Assembly: GCA_947493945.1 (NCBI GenBank)
Contig: CANLSR010000002.1
Span: 62,001-126,000 of the forward strand
DNA from: an uncultured bacterium
Lineage (GTDB): Bacteria > Bacteroidota > Rhodothermia > Rhodothermales > Rubricoccaceae
Reading direction: 5' to 3'
DNA length: 64,000 bases
The first letter of the stretch is position 1; the number at the start of each line of letters is the position of its first letter. Below the pieces are notes generated by a model. It was not told where the DNA came from. It saw nothing but the letters and a program-made list of their open reading frames with translations, and did not search any database. This document shows positions 1 to 6,868 of the stretch, piece by piece. Both the position numbers and the translations under genes were made by a program.

Positions 1-956
1 TGTCGCTGACCCTCCTCAACGCCGACCTGGCGCCCGACACGGTCCTGGTGCTGGAGATGGGCGCCCGGCTGCCCGGCGACATCCAGGACCTGTGCGCCGC
101 GTTCCCGCCGACCGTCGGCGTGGTCACGAACGTGCGGGGCGTCCACCTGGAGACGCTGGGGAGCCTGGACGGCGTCGAGCGCGAAAAGTCCGAGGTCGTG
201 CGCGCCCTCGCCGCCAGCGGCACGGCGGTCTTCAACGGCGACGACCCGCGCGCCCGCCGGATGGCCGACGTCACGGCCGGCTCGGTGATCACCTACGGCA
301 CCGGCGCCGACTGCGACGTCCGCCCCGAGCACGTCGCGGCCACGCTGCCCATCCTGGGCGACCACGCGATCTACACCGCGCTCGTGGCGACGGCCGTGGG
401 CCGGGCGTTCGGCATGGAGCCCGGGGCGATCACGCGCGGGCTGGAGGCGATGGAGCCCGAGGCCGGCCGCCTGCGCCGGCTGGCGGGAGTGGCCGGCAGC
501 GTGCTCGTCGACGACACCTACAACGCGTCGCCCGAGGCCGCGGTCTCGGCGCTGGACGTGCTGGCCGGGCTCGACGGCGCCCGGAAAACGGCCGTCCTGG
601 GCGACATGCTGGAGCTGGGCGCCACCGAGGTCGAGCAGCACGCCGACGTGCTCCGCCACGCCCTCGCCTCGGCCGACCGCGTCTGGGCCGTCGACTCGCC
701 CCAGGGCCTGATGTCCCGGGCCGCCACCGAGCTGGCGGACGGCGAGCGCCAGCGGGTCGAGACGTTCGGGTCGTCGCGCCAGGCCGCGGCGGCGGTCCGG
801 GACGGGGCGCTCGGGCTCGGGCCCGGCGACGCGGTGCTGGTCAAGGGGAGCCAGGGCACGCGCATGGAGCGGGTCTCCGAAGCGCTGCTCGGCCCCGGCC
901 TCGACCCGGCCGACGTGCTGACGCGGCAGACGCCCCAGTGGAAGGCGATCGCCTGA
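1..956 (+). CDS. murF: UDP-N-acetylmuramoyl-tripeptide--D-alanyl-D-alanine ligase (5' end outside the window)
   Basis: The open frame enters from the left edge (codons in frame from base 3) and ends with TGA at 954-956, so the N-terminal part is missing. MurF adds D-Ala-D-Ala to the UDP-MurNAc-tripeptide in the cytoplasm, using ATP, as the last soluble step of the peptidoglycan precursor. Visible features are the central Mur-ligase domain with VLEMGAR near the start, the segment VLVDDTYNASPEA and GDMLELG typical of the MurF C-terminal domain, and KGSQGTRMERV close to the end. The gene points towards the convergent glycosyltransferase, with only a GC-rich hairpin between them. Family assignment is firm; only truncation limits it. 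Confidence 0.93.
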   Translation, partial: SLTLLNADLAPDTVLVLEMGARLPGDIQDLCAAFPPTVGVVTNVRGVHLETLGSLDGVEREKSEVVRALAASGTAVFNGDDPRARRMADVTAGSVITYGTGADCDVRPEHVAATLPILGDHAIYTALVATAVGRAFGMEPGAITRGLEAMEPEAGRLRRLAGVAGSVLVDDTYNASPEAAVSALDVLAGLDGARKTAVLGDMLELGATEVEQHADVLRHALASADRVWAVDSPQGLMSRAATELADGERQRVETFGSSRQAAAAVRDGALGLGPGDAVLVKGSQGTRMERVSEALLGPGLDPADVLTRQTPQWKAIA

Positions 957-1001
957 CGGGGCTCGGCGGCTCGTGGCGCCCCGGGCCGGACCCCGCCCGC
1001 C

Positions 1002-1024
1002 CCGCCGGCGGAGGGCGCCGGCGG
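1002..1024. terminator. GC-rich hairpin between convergent murF and the glycosyltransferase
   Basis: Perfect 9-bp inverted repeat CCGCCGGCG / CGCCGGCGG with a 5-base loop, in the 88-base gap between two genes ending towards each other. There is no T-tract on either side, so a bidirectional terminator is an inference from position and structure. Confidence 0.5.
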
Positions 1025-1044
1025 CGCGGGACGTCCGCAGACCG

Positions 1045-1794
1045 CTACAGCCGCCCGACCAGGTCGCGCGCGCGCAGCTCCCACACCTTGCCCATCGCCT
1101 CGCGCACGATGGCGCTGCTCATCTTGCTCTCGCCCTCGCTCCGCTCCGTGAACACGATGGGCACCTCGACGATGCGGAAGCCCAGCCGCCACGCCCGGTA
1201 GTTCATCTCGATCTGGAACGAGTAGCCGTTGGAGCGGACGCGCGAAAAGTCGATGGCCTGGAGCACACGGTGCCGGAAGCACTTGAACCCGGCCGTCACG
1301 TCCTTGACGGGGAGCCGGGTGATGGCGCGCGTGTAGACGCCGGCGCCGTAGCTCAGCACCAACCGGCTGAGCGGCCAGTTCAGCACCCTCAGCCCGTCGA
1401 CGTAGCGGCTCCCGATGGCCACGTCGGCCCCGTCGCGGCAGGCGTCGACCAGGCGGGGGAGGTCGGCGGGGTTGTGCGAAAAGTCGGCGTCCATCTCGCA
1501 GATGAACTCGAACCCGGCGTCGCGCGCCAGGCGGAAGCCGGTGAGGTAGGCCGTGCCCAGGCCCATCTTGCCGGCCCGGCGCAGGAGCCCCACGCGCGCC
1601 GGGTGCCGCTGGCGGAGCGCGTCGACGCGGTCGCCGGTGCCGTCGGGCGAGCCGTCGTCGACCACCAGCACGGCGAACGCGCCCGGCAGCTCCAGCACCT
1701 GGCCGACCAGGGCCTCGATGGTGCCCGCCTCGTTGTAGGTCGGCACCACGACGACGGTGTCGCTGGTCGGAGGGGAGAGGAAGACGTCGGGCAC
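1045..1794 (-). CDS. Polyprenol-phosphate mannosyltransferase-like GT2 glycosyltransferase
   Basis: A 249-residue family-2 glycosyltransferase closest in layout to dolichol/polyprenol-phosphate mannose synthases, which transfer a sugar from a nucleotide donor to a lipid-phosphate carrier at the membrane. The GT-A fold opens with VVVVPTYNEAGTIEALV. DDGSPDGTGD near residue 50 and the metal-binding DADFSH near residue 100 follow. DVTAGFKCFRH and the EMNYRAWRLGF to ESKMS stretch are typical of the DPM1 class. There is no C-terminal membrane segment, so it is the soluble short form. The start is GTG at 1794, only 7 bases from a TAGCTTGG promoter-like element, so the transcript would be nearly leaderless. 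The exact sugar and lipid cannot be read from sequence. Confidence 0.85.
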   Translation of the reverse strand: MPDVFLSPPTSDTVVVVPTYNEAGTIEALVGQVLELPGAFAVLVVDDGSPDGTGDRVDALRQRHPARVGLLRRAGKMGLGTAYLTGFRLARDAGFEFICEMDADFSHNPADLPRLVDACRDGADVAIGSRYVDGLRVLNWPLSRLVLSYGAGVYTRAITRLPVKDVTAGFKCFRHRVLQAIDFSRVRSNGYSFQIEMNYRAWRLGFRIVEVPIVFTERSEGESKMSSAIVREAMGKVWELRARDLVGRL

Positions 1795-1801
1795 GGTCCG
1801 T

Positions 1802-1809
1802 CCAAGCTA
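1802..1809 (-). promoter_or_regulatory. Bacteroidota-type -7 element (TAGCTTGG) for the GT2 gene
   Basis: TAGCTTGG on the minus strand, 7 bases before the GTG start of the glycosyltransferase. It matches the TAnnTTnG pattern repeated before many genes here. No clear -33 TTG was found at the usual spacing. Confidence 0.45.
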
Positions 1810-1866
1810 CGCCCGGCGCTCGGCGCCCCGCCGATCGAAAGGGCACGCCGCGGTGCCTGCCGGAGC

Positions 1867-1874
1867 TACCTTTG
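1867..1874 (+). promoter_or_regulatory. Bacteroidota-type -7 element (TACCTTTG) for the pdh operon
   Basis: TACCTTTG matches the known Bacteroidota -7 consensus TAnnTTTG exactly and lies 53 bases upstream of the pdhA ATG. It is divergent from the GT2 promoter in the same spacer. The -33 TTG element is not evident. Confidence 0.6.
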
Positions 1875-1927
1875 GGGCGGCGGACCCCGCCCGCCGCTGG
1901 TTCGCCCCTCCCGACCGCCTGCCCGAC

Positions 1928-3106
1928 ATGGCCGCCACGACCAAGAAGACGTCCGCTCCGAAAAAGAAGGCCCCGGCCGCGAAGGCCGCAGCCGCGAAGG
2001 CCTCGGCGCCGAAGGCCGCCAGCGGCAAGGGGGCCAACGGCGCCGCCGGGTTCACGCCCGACGTCCCCGACGTGCGGATCTACCGCGGCTCCGGCCACAC
2101 GCACGAGAGCCTGGGCCTGAGCGCCGACGACGTGCTGGCGATGTACCGCAACATGCTGCTCCAGCGCCGCTTCGAGGAGCGGGCGGCCCAGATGTACGGC
2201 CGACAGAAGATCGCCGGCTTCCTCCACCTCTACATCGGCCAGGAGGCCGTCTCGACCGGCGCCGTGTGGGCCACGCGCCCCACCGACCCCATCATCACGG
2301 CCTACCGCGACCACGGGCTGGCGCTCGCGCGCGGCATGTCGTCCGACTCGGGCATGGCCGAGCTGTTCGGCAAGATCGACGGGTGCTCTCGCGGCAAGGG
2401 CGGCTCGATGCACTTTTTCGACGTGAGCAAGCACTTCTACGGCGGCCACGGCATCGTCGGCGGCCAGATCCCGGTCGGCGTCGGGATGGGGTTCGCGTCG
2501 AAGTACAAGGGGGACGGGGGCTGCGCGATGGTCTTCTTCGGCGACGGGGCCATCAACCAGGGCGCCTTCCACGAGGCCGCCAACCTGGCCGCGCTCTACG
2601 ACGTGCCCGTCCTGATCATCGTCGAGAACAACGAGTACGCGATGGGCACCTCGGTCGAGCGCGCCCGCGGCGACGCCAACCTCTACAAGCAGGGCTACCC
2701 GTATGGCATGACCACGGCCGTCGTCGACGGCATGGACCTGTTCGAGGTCTACGGCGCCTTCCGCCAGCTGGCGGACCAGGCGCGCGGGGCCGAGGACGGC
2801 CAGACGCGGCCGTTCTTCGTCGAGGTCCAGACCTACCGCTACCGCGGCCACTCGATGTCGGACCCCCAGAAGTACCGGACCAAGGAGGAGATGGAGTCCA
2901 AAAAGGGCGAGGACCCCATCATCCGCACCAAGATGTACATCCTGGAGCACGAGCTGGCGACCCAGCCCGACCTCGACCAGATCGACGAGGAGGTCAAGGC
3001 CGAGGTCATGGCCGCCGTCGACTTTGCCGAGCAGTCGCCGCTCCCCGACGTCTCGACGATGTACGAGGACGTCTACGTCCAGGAGGACTACCCGTTTATC
3101 GCTTAG
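1928..3106 (+). CDS. pdhA: Pyruvate dehydrogenase E1 component, alpha subunit
   Basis: A 392-residue E1-alpha of the heterotetrameric type. With the beta subunit it decarboxylates pyruvate using thiamine diphosphate and acetylates the lipoyl group of E2. The thiamine-diphosphate motif is seen as GDGAIN (205-210) through to ENN (233-235), and the family loop YRYRGHSMSDPQKYR is present. I chose the ATG at 1928 rather than an in-frame upstream start at 1757, because the TACCTTTG promoter element (1867) lies between the two and the upstream codons look non-coding. The first 40 residues are an unusual Ala/Lys-rich tail (SAPKKKAPAAKA and similar) before the catalytic domain. A 78-base heptad-repeat spacer separates it from pdhB. 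Confidence 0.93.
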   Translation: MAATTKKTSAPKKKAPAAKAAAAKASAPKAASGKGANGAAGFTPDVPDVRIYRGSGHTHESLGLSADDVLAMYRNMLLQRRFEERAAQMYGRQKIAGFLHLYIGQEAVSTGAVWATRPTDPIITAYRDHGLALARGMSSDSGMAELFGKIDGCSRGKGGSMHFFDVSKHFYGGHGIVGGQIPVGVGMGFASKYKGDGGCAMVFFGDGAINQGAFHEAANLAALYDVPVLIIVENNEYAMGTSVERARGDANLYKQGYPYGMTTAVVDGMDLFEVYGAFRQLADQARGAEDGQTRPFFVEVQTYRYRGHSMSDPQKYRTKEEMESKKGEDPIIRTKMYILEHELATQPDLDQIDEEVKAEVMAAVDFAEQSPLPDVSTMYEDVYVQEDYPFIA

Positions 3107-3107
3107 A

Positions 3108-3182
3108 GGTTCAGGGTTCGAGGGGTCAGGGTTCGCAAGGACTCACACCCCAGCGGACCCAGAACCCAGAACCCAGAACCAC
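3108..3182. repeat. Period-7 hairpin spacer between pdhA and pdhB
   Basis: The spacer begins with iterated GGTTCAGGGTTCG-type units and ends with three CAGAACC units in a row. The two halves are roughly inverse complements around a centre reading GCAAGGACTCACACC. A closely related element, in the opposite orientation, lies at 47912-47987 between sufC and sufD. Confidence 0.75.
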
Positions 3183-3184
3183 GA

Positions 3185-4165
3185 ATGGCTGAGCTACAGT
3201 TTCGAGAGGCGTTGCGCGACGCGATGACGGAGGAGATGGAGCGCGACGACACCGTGTTCCTGATGGGCGAGGAGGTGGCCGAGTACGACGGCGCCTACAA
3301 GGTGTCCCAGGGGATGCTGGACCAGTTCGGCCCCGAGCGCATCATCGACACGCCGATCTCGGAGTCCGGCTTCACGGGCCTGGGCATCGGGGCGGCGATC
3401 ATGGGGCTCCGCCCGATCATCGAGTTCATGACGTGGAACTTCACGTTCGTGGCCTTCGACCAGATCGTGTCCAACGCCGCCAAGGTCCGCTACATGTCGG
3501 GCGGCCAGGCCCGGGTGCCCATCGTGATGCGCGGCGGCAACGGCGGCGCCGGCCAGCTGGGCGCGACGCACTCGAACTCCGTCGAGGCGTTCTACTCCAA
3601 CGTCCCCGGCCTCAAGATCATCGCGCCGTCGAACCCGGACGACGCCAAGGGCCTGCTCAAGGCCGCCATCCGCGACGACGACCCGGTCCTGTTCCTGGAG
3701 TCGGAGCTGATGTTCGGGCTCAAAGGCGAGGTGTCGGACGACGAGGACTACGTGCTGCCCATCGGCAAGGCGCGGATCGCACGAGAGGGCGACGACGTGA
3801 CCATCGTGGCCCACTCCAAGAGCTACTGGCTGGCGATGGAGGCCGCCGAGGAGCTGGCCAAGCAGGGCGTCGAGGCGACGGTGATCGACCCGCGCACGAT
3901 CCGCCCGTTCGACACCGGGGCGGTCATCGACTCGGTCAAGCAGACCAACCGGCTGGTGATCGTGGACGAGAGCCAGCCGTTCGGCGGCATCGCGTCCGAG
4001 ATCGGGTTCCAGATCCAGCAGGCCTGCTTCGACCACCTCGACGCGCCCATCGAGCGCGTGACGGCCAAGGACGTGCCGGCCCCCTACGCCAAGAACCTGA
4101 TCGAGGCCTGGATGCCGTCGGTCGACGACACCATCGCGGCCGCCAAGCGGACGCTCTACATGTAG
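3185..4165 (+). CDS. pdhB: Pyruvate dehydrogenase E1 component, beta subunit
   Basis: A 326-residue transketolase-like subunit, the usual family length. It forms the second half of the E1 active site with PdhA. Typical stretches are LMGEEVAEYDGAYKV near residue 30, DTPISESGFTGLGIGAA near 55, and FVAFDQIVSNAAKVRYMSGG near 85. The C-terminal transketolase domain carries TVIDPRTIRPFDTGAV and VDESQPFGGIASEI. It starts at ATG 3185 directly after the heptad-repeat spacer. The order E1-alpha, E1-beta, E2 marks a pyruvate rather than a branched-chain complex only by inference. No E3 (lpd) gene follows. Confidence 0.93.
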   Translation: MAELQFREALRDAMTEEMERDDTVFLMGEEVAEYDGAYKVSQGMLDQFGPERIIDTPISESGFTGLGIGAAIMGLRPIIEFMTWNFTFVAFDQIVSNAAKVRYMSGGQARVPIVMRGGNGGAGQLGATHSNSVEAFYSNVPGLKIIAPSNPDDAKGLLKAAIRDDDPVLFLESELMFGLKGEVSDDEDYVLPIGKARIAREGDDVTIVAHSKSYWLAMEAAEELAKQGVEATVIDPRTIRPFDTGAVIDSVKQTNRLVIVDESQPFGGIASEIGFQIQQACFDHLDAPIERVTAKDVPAPYAKNLIEAWMPSVDDTIAAAKRTLYM

Positions 4166-4167
4166 GA

Positions 4168-4258
4168 GATGGGGAACGGGGAAATGGGAACGAGGCCGAC
4201 GCCTCCCCAGCCCCTCCCCACCCTCTGCCATTTCCCCTTTCCCTAGTTCCTAGTTCCA
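4168..4258. repeat. Period-7 hairpin spacer between pdhB and pdhC
   Basis: The left half has GGGGAACGGGGAAATGGGAACG and the right half has CCATTTCCCC followed by CCTAGTTCCTAGTTCC, so iterated seven-base units face their rough complement. It is the same design as 3108-3182 with a different heptamer. Confidence 0.7.
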
Positions 4259-5770
4259 ATGGCAATCGCTGTCGAAATGCCCAAGATGAGCGACACGATG
4301 GAGGAGGGCGTCCTCGTGGCGTGGCTCGCCGAGGAAGGCGCCTCCGTATCCGCCGGCGACGTGATCGCCCAGGTCGAGACCGACAAGGCGACGATGGACC
4401 TGGAGGTCTACGACGACGGCGTGCTGCTCAAGCGCGTCGTGGGCGAGGGCGACTCGGTCCCCATCGGCGCGCTGATCGCGGTGCTGGGCGACGAGGGCGA
4501 GGACGTCTCGTCGCTGGTCTCGGACTACGGCGGCGACGGCGCCGCGGGATCGGTGGCCGACGTGGAGCCCGCGGCGCCGGCGCAGCAGGAGAACGAGCTG
4601 GCCCCGGCGGGCCTGGAGGGCAAGGCGGCCACGGCCCAGGCCATCGACGCGCCGGCGCCCAGCGCCCAGCCCCTCGGCGGCAACCCCGCTGGCGGTGGCC
4701 CCGCTGGCGGTGCGTCTCGGGCGGGGGACACCGGCGCGGCCGGCACGACGGCCGAGGGCTACGGCCACCGCCCGGACGGCTCCGAGCCGACGGCGTCGGC
4801 CGCCAGCGGGGCGGCGGCCCCGGCCGACGGCGAGCGCGTCAAGGCGTCGCCGCTGGCGCGGCGGATGGCCGAGGAGGCGGGCCTCGACCTGGCCCAGATC
4901 ATCGGCTCCGGCCCGGACGGGCGCGTGGTCAAGCGCGACGTGGAGTCGGCGGTGGAGGGGGGCGCGGCCGCGCCCCCGGCCCCTGCGCGTCCGGCCCAGG
5001 CGCCAGCGGCCCAGCCGGTCCGGCCCTCGGCGCCCAAGACCGAGGCCGCGCCGGCGGCGTCGCCGGTCGAGGCGGGCGGCCAGGACCTCCGCATCACCCA
5101 GATGCGCAAGGCCATCGCCCGCCGCCTGGCGCAGTCCAAGTTTACCGCGCCCCACTTCTACCTCACCGTCGACGTGCGGATGGACGCCGCCGTCGGCTTC
5201 CGCGCCGACCTCAACGCGCTCGCGGAGGGGAGGGGGCTGGCCAAGGTGAGCTACAACGACCTGATCACCAAGGCGTGCGCCGTCGCGCTGGGCCGGCACC
5301 CGATGGTCAACGCGAGCTACCTGGAGGACGAGGGCGTGATCCGCCAGCACCAGGGGGCCCACGTGGCCATCGCGGTCGCGATGCCGGAGGGGCTCATCAC
5401 GCCGGTCGTCCGCGACGCCGACCGCAAGGGGCTGTCCCAGATCGCCGCCGAGACGCGCGAGCTGGCGGGCCGCGCGCGCGAAGGCAAACTGGACCCGAGC
5501 GAGTACGCCGGCTCCACGTTCACGACCTCCAACCTCGGGATGTTCGGGATCGCCGAGTTCACGGCCATCATCAACCCGCCCAACGCCTGCATCTTGGCCA
5601 TCGGCGCCATCAAAGACGTGCCCGTCGTGGACGACGGCGCCGTGGTGGCCGGCAAGGCCATGACGCTGACGCTCTCGTGCGACCACCGCGTCGTCGACGG
5701 CGCGGCCGGCGCCGCGTTCCTGGGCGACGTGCAGGGCATGCTGGAGACGCCCTCGCTGATGTTGCTCTAG
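4259..5770 (+). CDS. pdhC: Dihydrolipoamide acetyltransferase, E2 of pyruvate dehydrogenase
   Basis: A 503-residue E2 core subunit that moves the acetyl group from E1 to CoA. Domain order is one lipoyl domain (about 1-80) with the lipoylated lysine in VETDKATMDLE at residue 43, a long Ala/Gly/Pro linker, then a peripheral subunit-binding domain near 193-230 (KASPLARRMAEEAG, GSGPDGRVVKRDVE). A second linker and the catalytic domain from about 275 follow. The catalytic signature SCDHRVVDGA is near residue 475, where His and Asp act in acetyl transfer. The first linker contains two adjacent copies of the word GCTGGCGGTG (about 4690-4712), encoding Ala-Gly-Gly stretches. Confidence 0.93.
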   Translation: MAIAVEMPKMSDTMEEGVLVAWLAEEGASVSAGDVIAQVETDKATMDLEVYDDGVLLKRVVGEGDSVPIGALIAVLGDEGEDVSSLVSDYGGDGAAGSVADVEPAAPAQQENELAPAGLEGKAATAQAIDAPAPSAQPLGGNPAGGGPAGGASRAGDTGAAGTTAEGYGHRPDGSEPTASAASGAAAPADGERVKASPLARRMAEEAGLDLAQIIGSGPDGRVVKRDVESAVEGGAAAPPAPARPAQAPAAQPVRPSAPKTEAAPAASPVEAGGQDLRITQMRKAIARRLAQSKFTAPHFYLTVDVRMDAAVGFRADLNALAEGRGLAKVSYNDLITKACAVALGRHPMVNASYLEDEGVIRQHQGAHVAIAVAMPEGLITPVVRDADRKGLSQIAAETRELAGRAREGKLDPSEYAGSTFTTSNLGMFGIAEFTAIINPPNACILAIGAIKDVPVVDDGAVVAGKAMTLTLSCDHRVVDGAAGAAFLGDVQGMLETPSLMLL

Positions 5771-5791
5771 GCCCGCCGGCCGCCCCGACTC

Positions 5792-6649
5792 ATGCCCCCG
5801 TCACCCCCCGAGCCCGGCGCCGAGTTCCGGATCGCGCACCTGTCCGACGTCCACTTTGGGCGGATCTCGGACCCGCGCATCATCGACGCCATCGTCGCCG
5901 ACGTCAACGCGGCCGGGCCGGCGCTGGTGGTGGTCTCGGGCGACCTGACGCAGCGGGCGCGGACGCGGGAGTTCCGGGCGGCGCGGGCCATGCTGGACCG
6001 CTTCGACGCGCCGGTCCTGGTGGTCCCGGGCAACCACGACGTCCGGGCGTGGTGGCACAACCCGTTCGACCGGCTGTGGCGCTCGTCCAAGCGCTTCCGC
6101 CAGCTGGTCAGCCCCGACGTCACGCCGGCGTTCGAGGCCCCGGGCCTGGCCGCGTTCGGCATCAACTCGGCGCACGGCTGGACCATCAAGGGCGGGCGCA
6201 TCCGGCCGGAGCACGTCGCGGAGATGGTGGCGTTCTTCGAGCGCCAGCCGGCCGGCGCCTTCCGGGTGCTCACGCTCCACCACCACCTGCTGCTGCTCGA
6301 AGGGCTGGGCGACCACGACGTGTCGCACGGCGCCCGCCGCGCGCTCGCCGCCGCCGCCCGCGCCCACGTGGACCTGATCCTGTGCGGGCACCTCCACACG
6401 AGCCACGTCGCACCCGTCGAGTTGGCGCCGAGCACCGAGACCGTCCACCGGGTCGTGATCGCGAGCGCCGGCACGGCCACCTCGAACCGGGGGCGCGGCA
6501 CCGACGCCCACGTCAACTTCTACAACTGGATCTCGGTGAGGCCCGACGACTTCACCGTCTGCGAGCGCCGCTACGACCCGGCCGCCGACCGCTTCGACGA
6601 CGCCCGCCAGTCGACGTTCGAGCGGGAGCGACGGCCGGCGGCGCCGTGA
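5792..6649 (+). CDS. Calcineurin-like metallophosphoesterase
   Basis: A 285-residue binuclear-metal phosphoesterase. The five signature blocks are in order: HLSDVHFG near residue 17, VVSGDLTQRA near 50, VVPGNHDV near 80, LHHHLLLLEG near 165 and CGHLHTSH near 197. This pattern fits the cAMP-phosphodiesterase/Icc-like group, but the substrate is unknown. There is no signal peptide, so it is predicted cytoplasmic. It starts 21 bases after pdhC and could be cotranscribed with it, although no metabolic link is apparent. Its TGA overlaps a GTG that could open a small downstream frame. Confidence 0.85.
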   Translation: MPPSPPEPGAEFRIAHLSDVHFGRISDPRIIDAIVADVNAAGPALVVVSGDLTQRARTREFRAARAMLDRFDAPVLVVPGNHDVRAWWHNPFDRLWRSSKRFRQLVSPDVTPAFEAPGLAAFGINSAHGWTIKGGRIRPEHVAEMVAFFERQPAGAFRVLTLHHHLLLLEGLGDHDVSHGARRALAAAARAHVDLILCGHLHTSHVAPVELAPSTETVHRVVIASAGTATSNRGRGTDAHVNFYNWISVRPDDFTVCERRYDPAADRFDDARQSTFERERRPAAP

Positions 6650-6801
6650 GCCGTCCGGTTCCAGGGCAACGCTCGGTCGGCTCGGTCGCCGCCGAGGCCG
6701 CCTCCGACGTCTTTGGAATCGACGGAACGCTGTACCCCGGGGCGGTGGCCGGCGCCTTCCTGGTGCTCTACGCCGCCTCGCTCGCGGTTTACCTCGGGTG
6801 A
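6646..6801 (+). CDS. Possible small membrane protein, 51 residues
   Basis: A short frame starts with GTG overlapping the metallophosphoesterase stop (GTGA), an arrangement typical of translational coupling. The last 25 residues, PGAVAGAFLVLYAASLAVYLG, form one predicted membrane span, and the N-terminal half is polar. I recognise no family. In such GC-rich DNA a 51-codon open frame is common by chance. The coupled start and hydrophobic tail are the only support. Confidence 0.3.
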   Translation: MSRPVPGQRSVGSVAAEAASDVFGIDGTLYPGAVAGAFLVLYAASLAVYLG

Positions 6802-6838
6802 GGGCGGCCTCGGCTGCAACAGCCGTCCGTTGGTCCCG

Positions 6839-6846
6839 TAGGTTGG
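6839..6846 (+). promoter_or_regulatory. -7-like element (TAGGTTGG) before the DUF3667 gene
   Basis: TAGGTTGG lies 22 bases upstream of the TTG start at 6869. It differs from TAnnTTTG by one base. The -33 box is not clear. Confidence 0.45.
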
Positions 6847-6868
6847 CCGTCTCCGACCCGAAGCCGCG

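Noticed and set aside
518..2950. Long open frames opposite or out of frame with real genes (for example 518-2950 minus, 3433-6801 plus, 19880-23344 plus, 23203-26610 plus, 57219-60506 minus)
   Set aside because: They cover recognised genes on the other strand or frame, have Arg/Pro/Gly/His-rich composition expected from reading GC-rich codons out of frame, and match no family.
3108..3182. CRISPR-like repeats
   Set aside because: The units are seven bases without spacers and lie inside operons; no cas gene is present.
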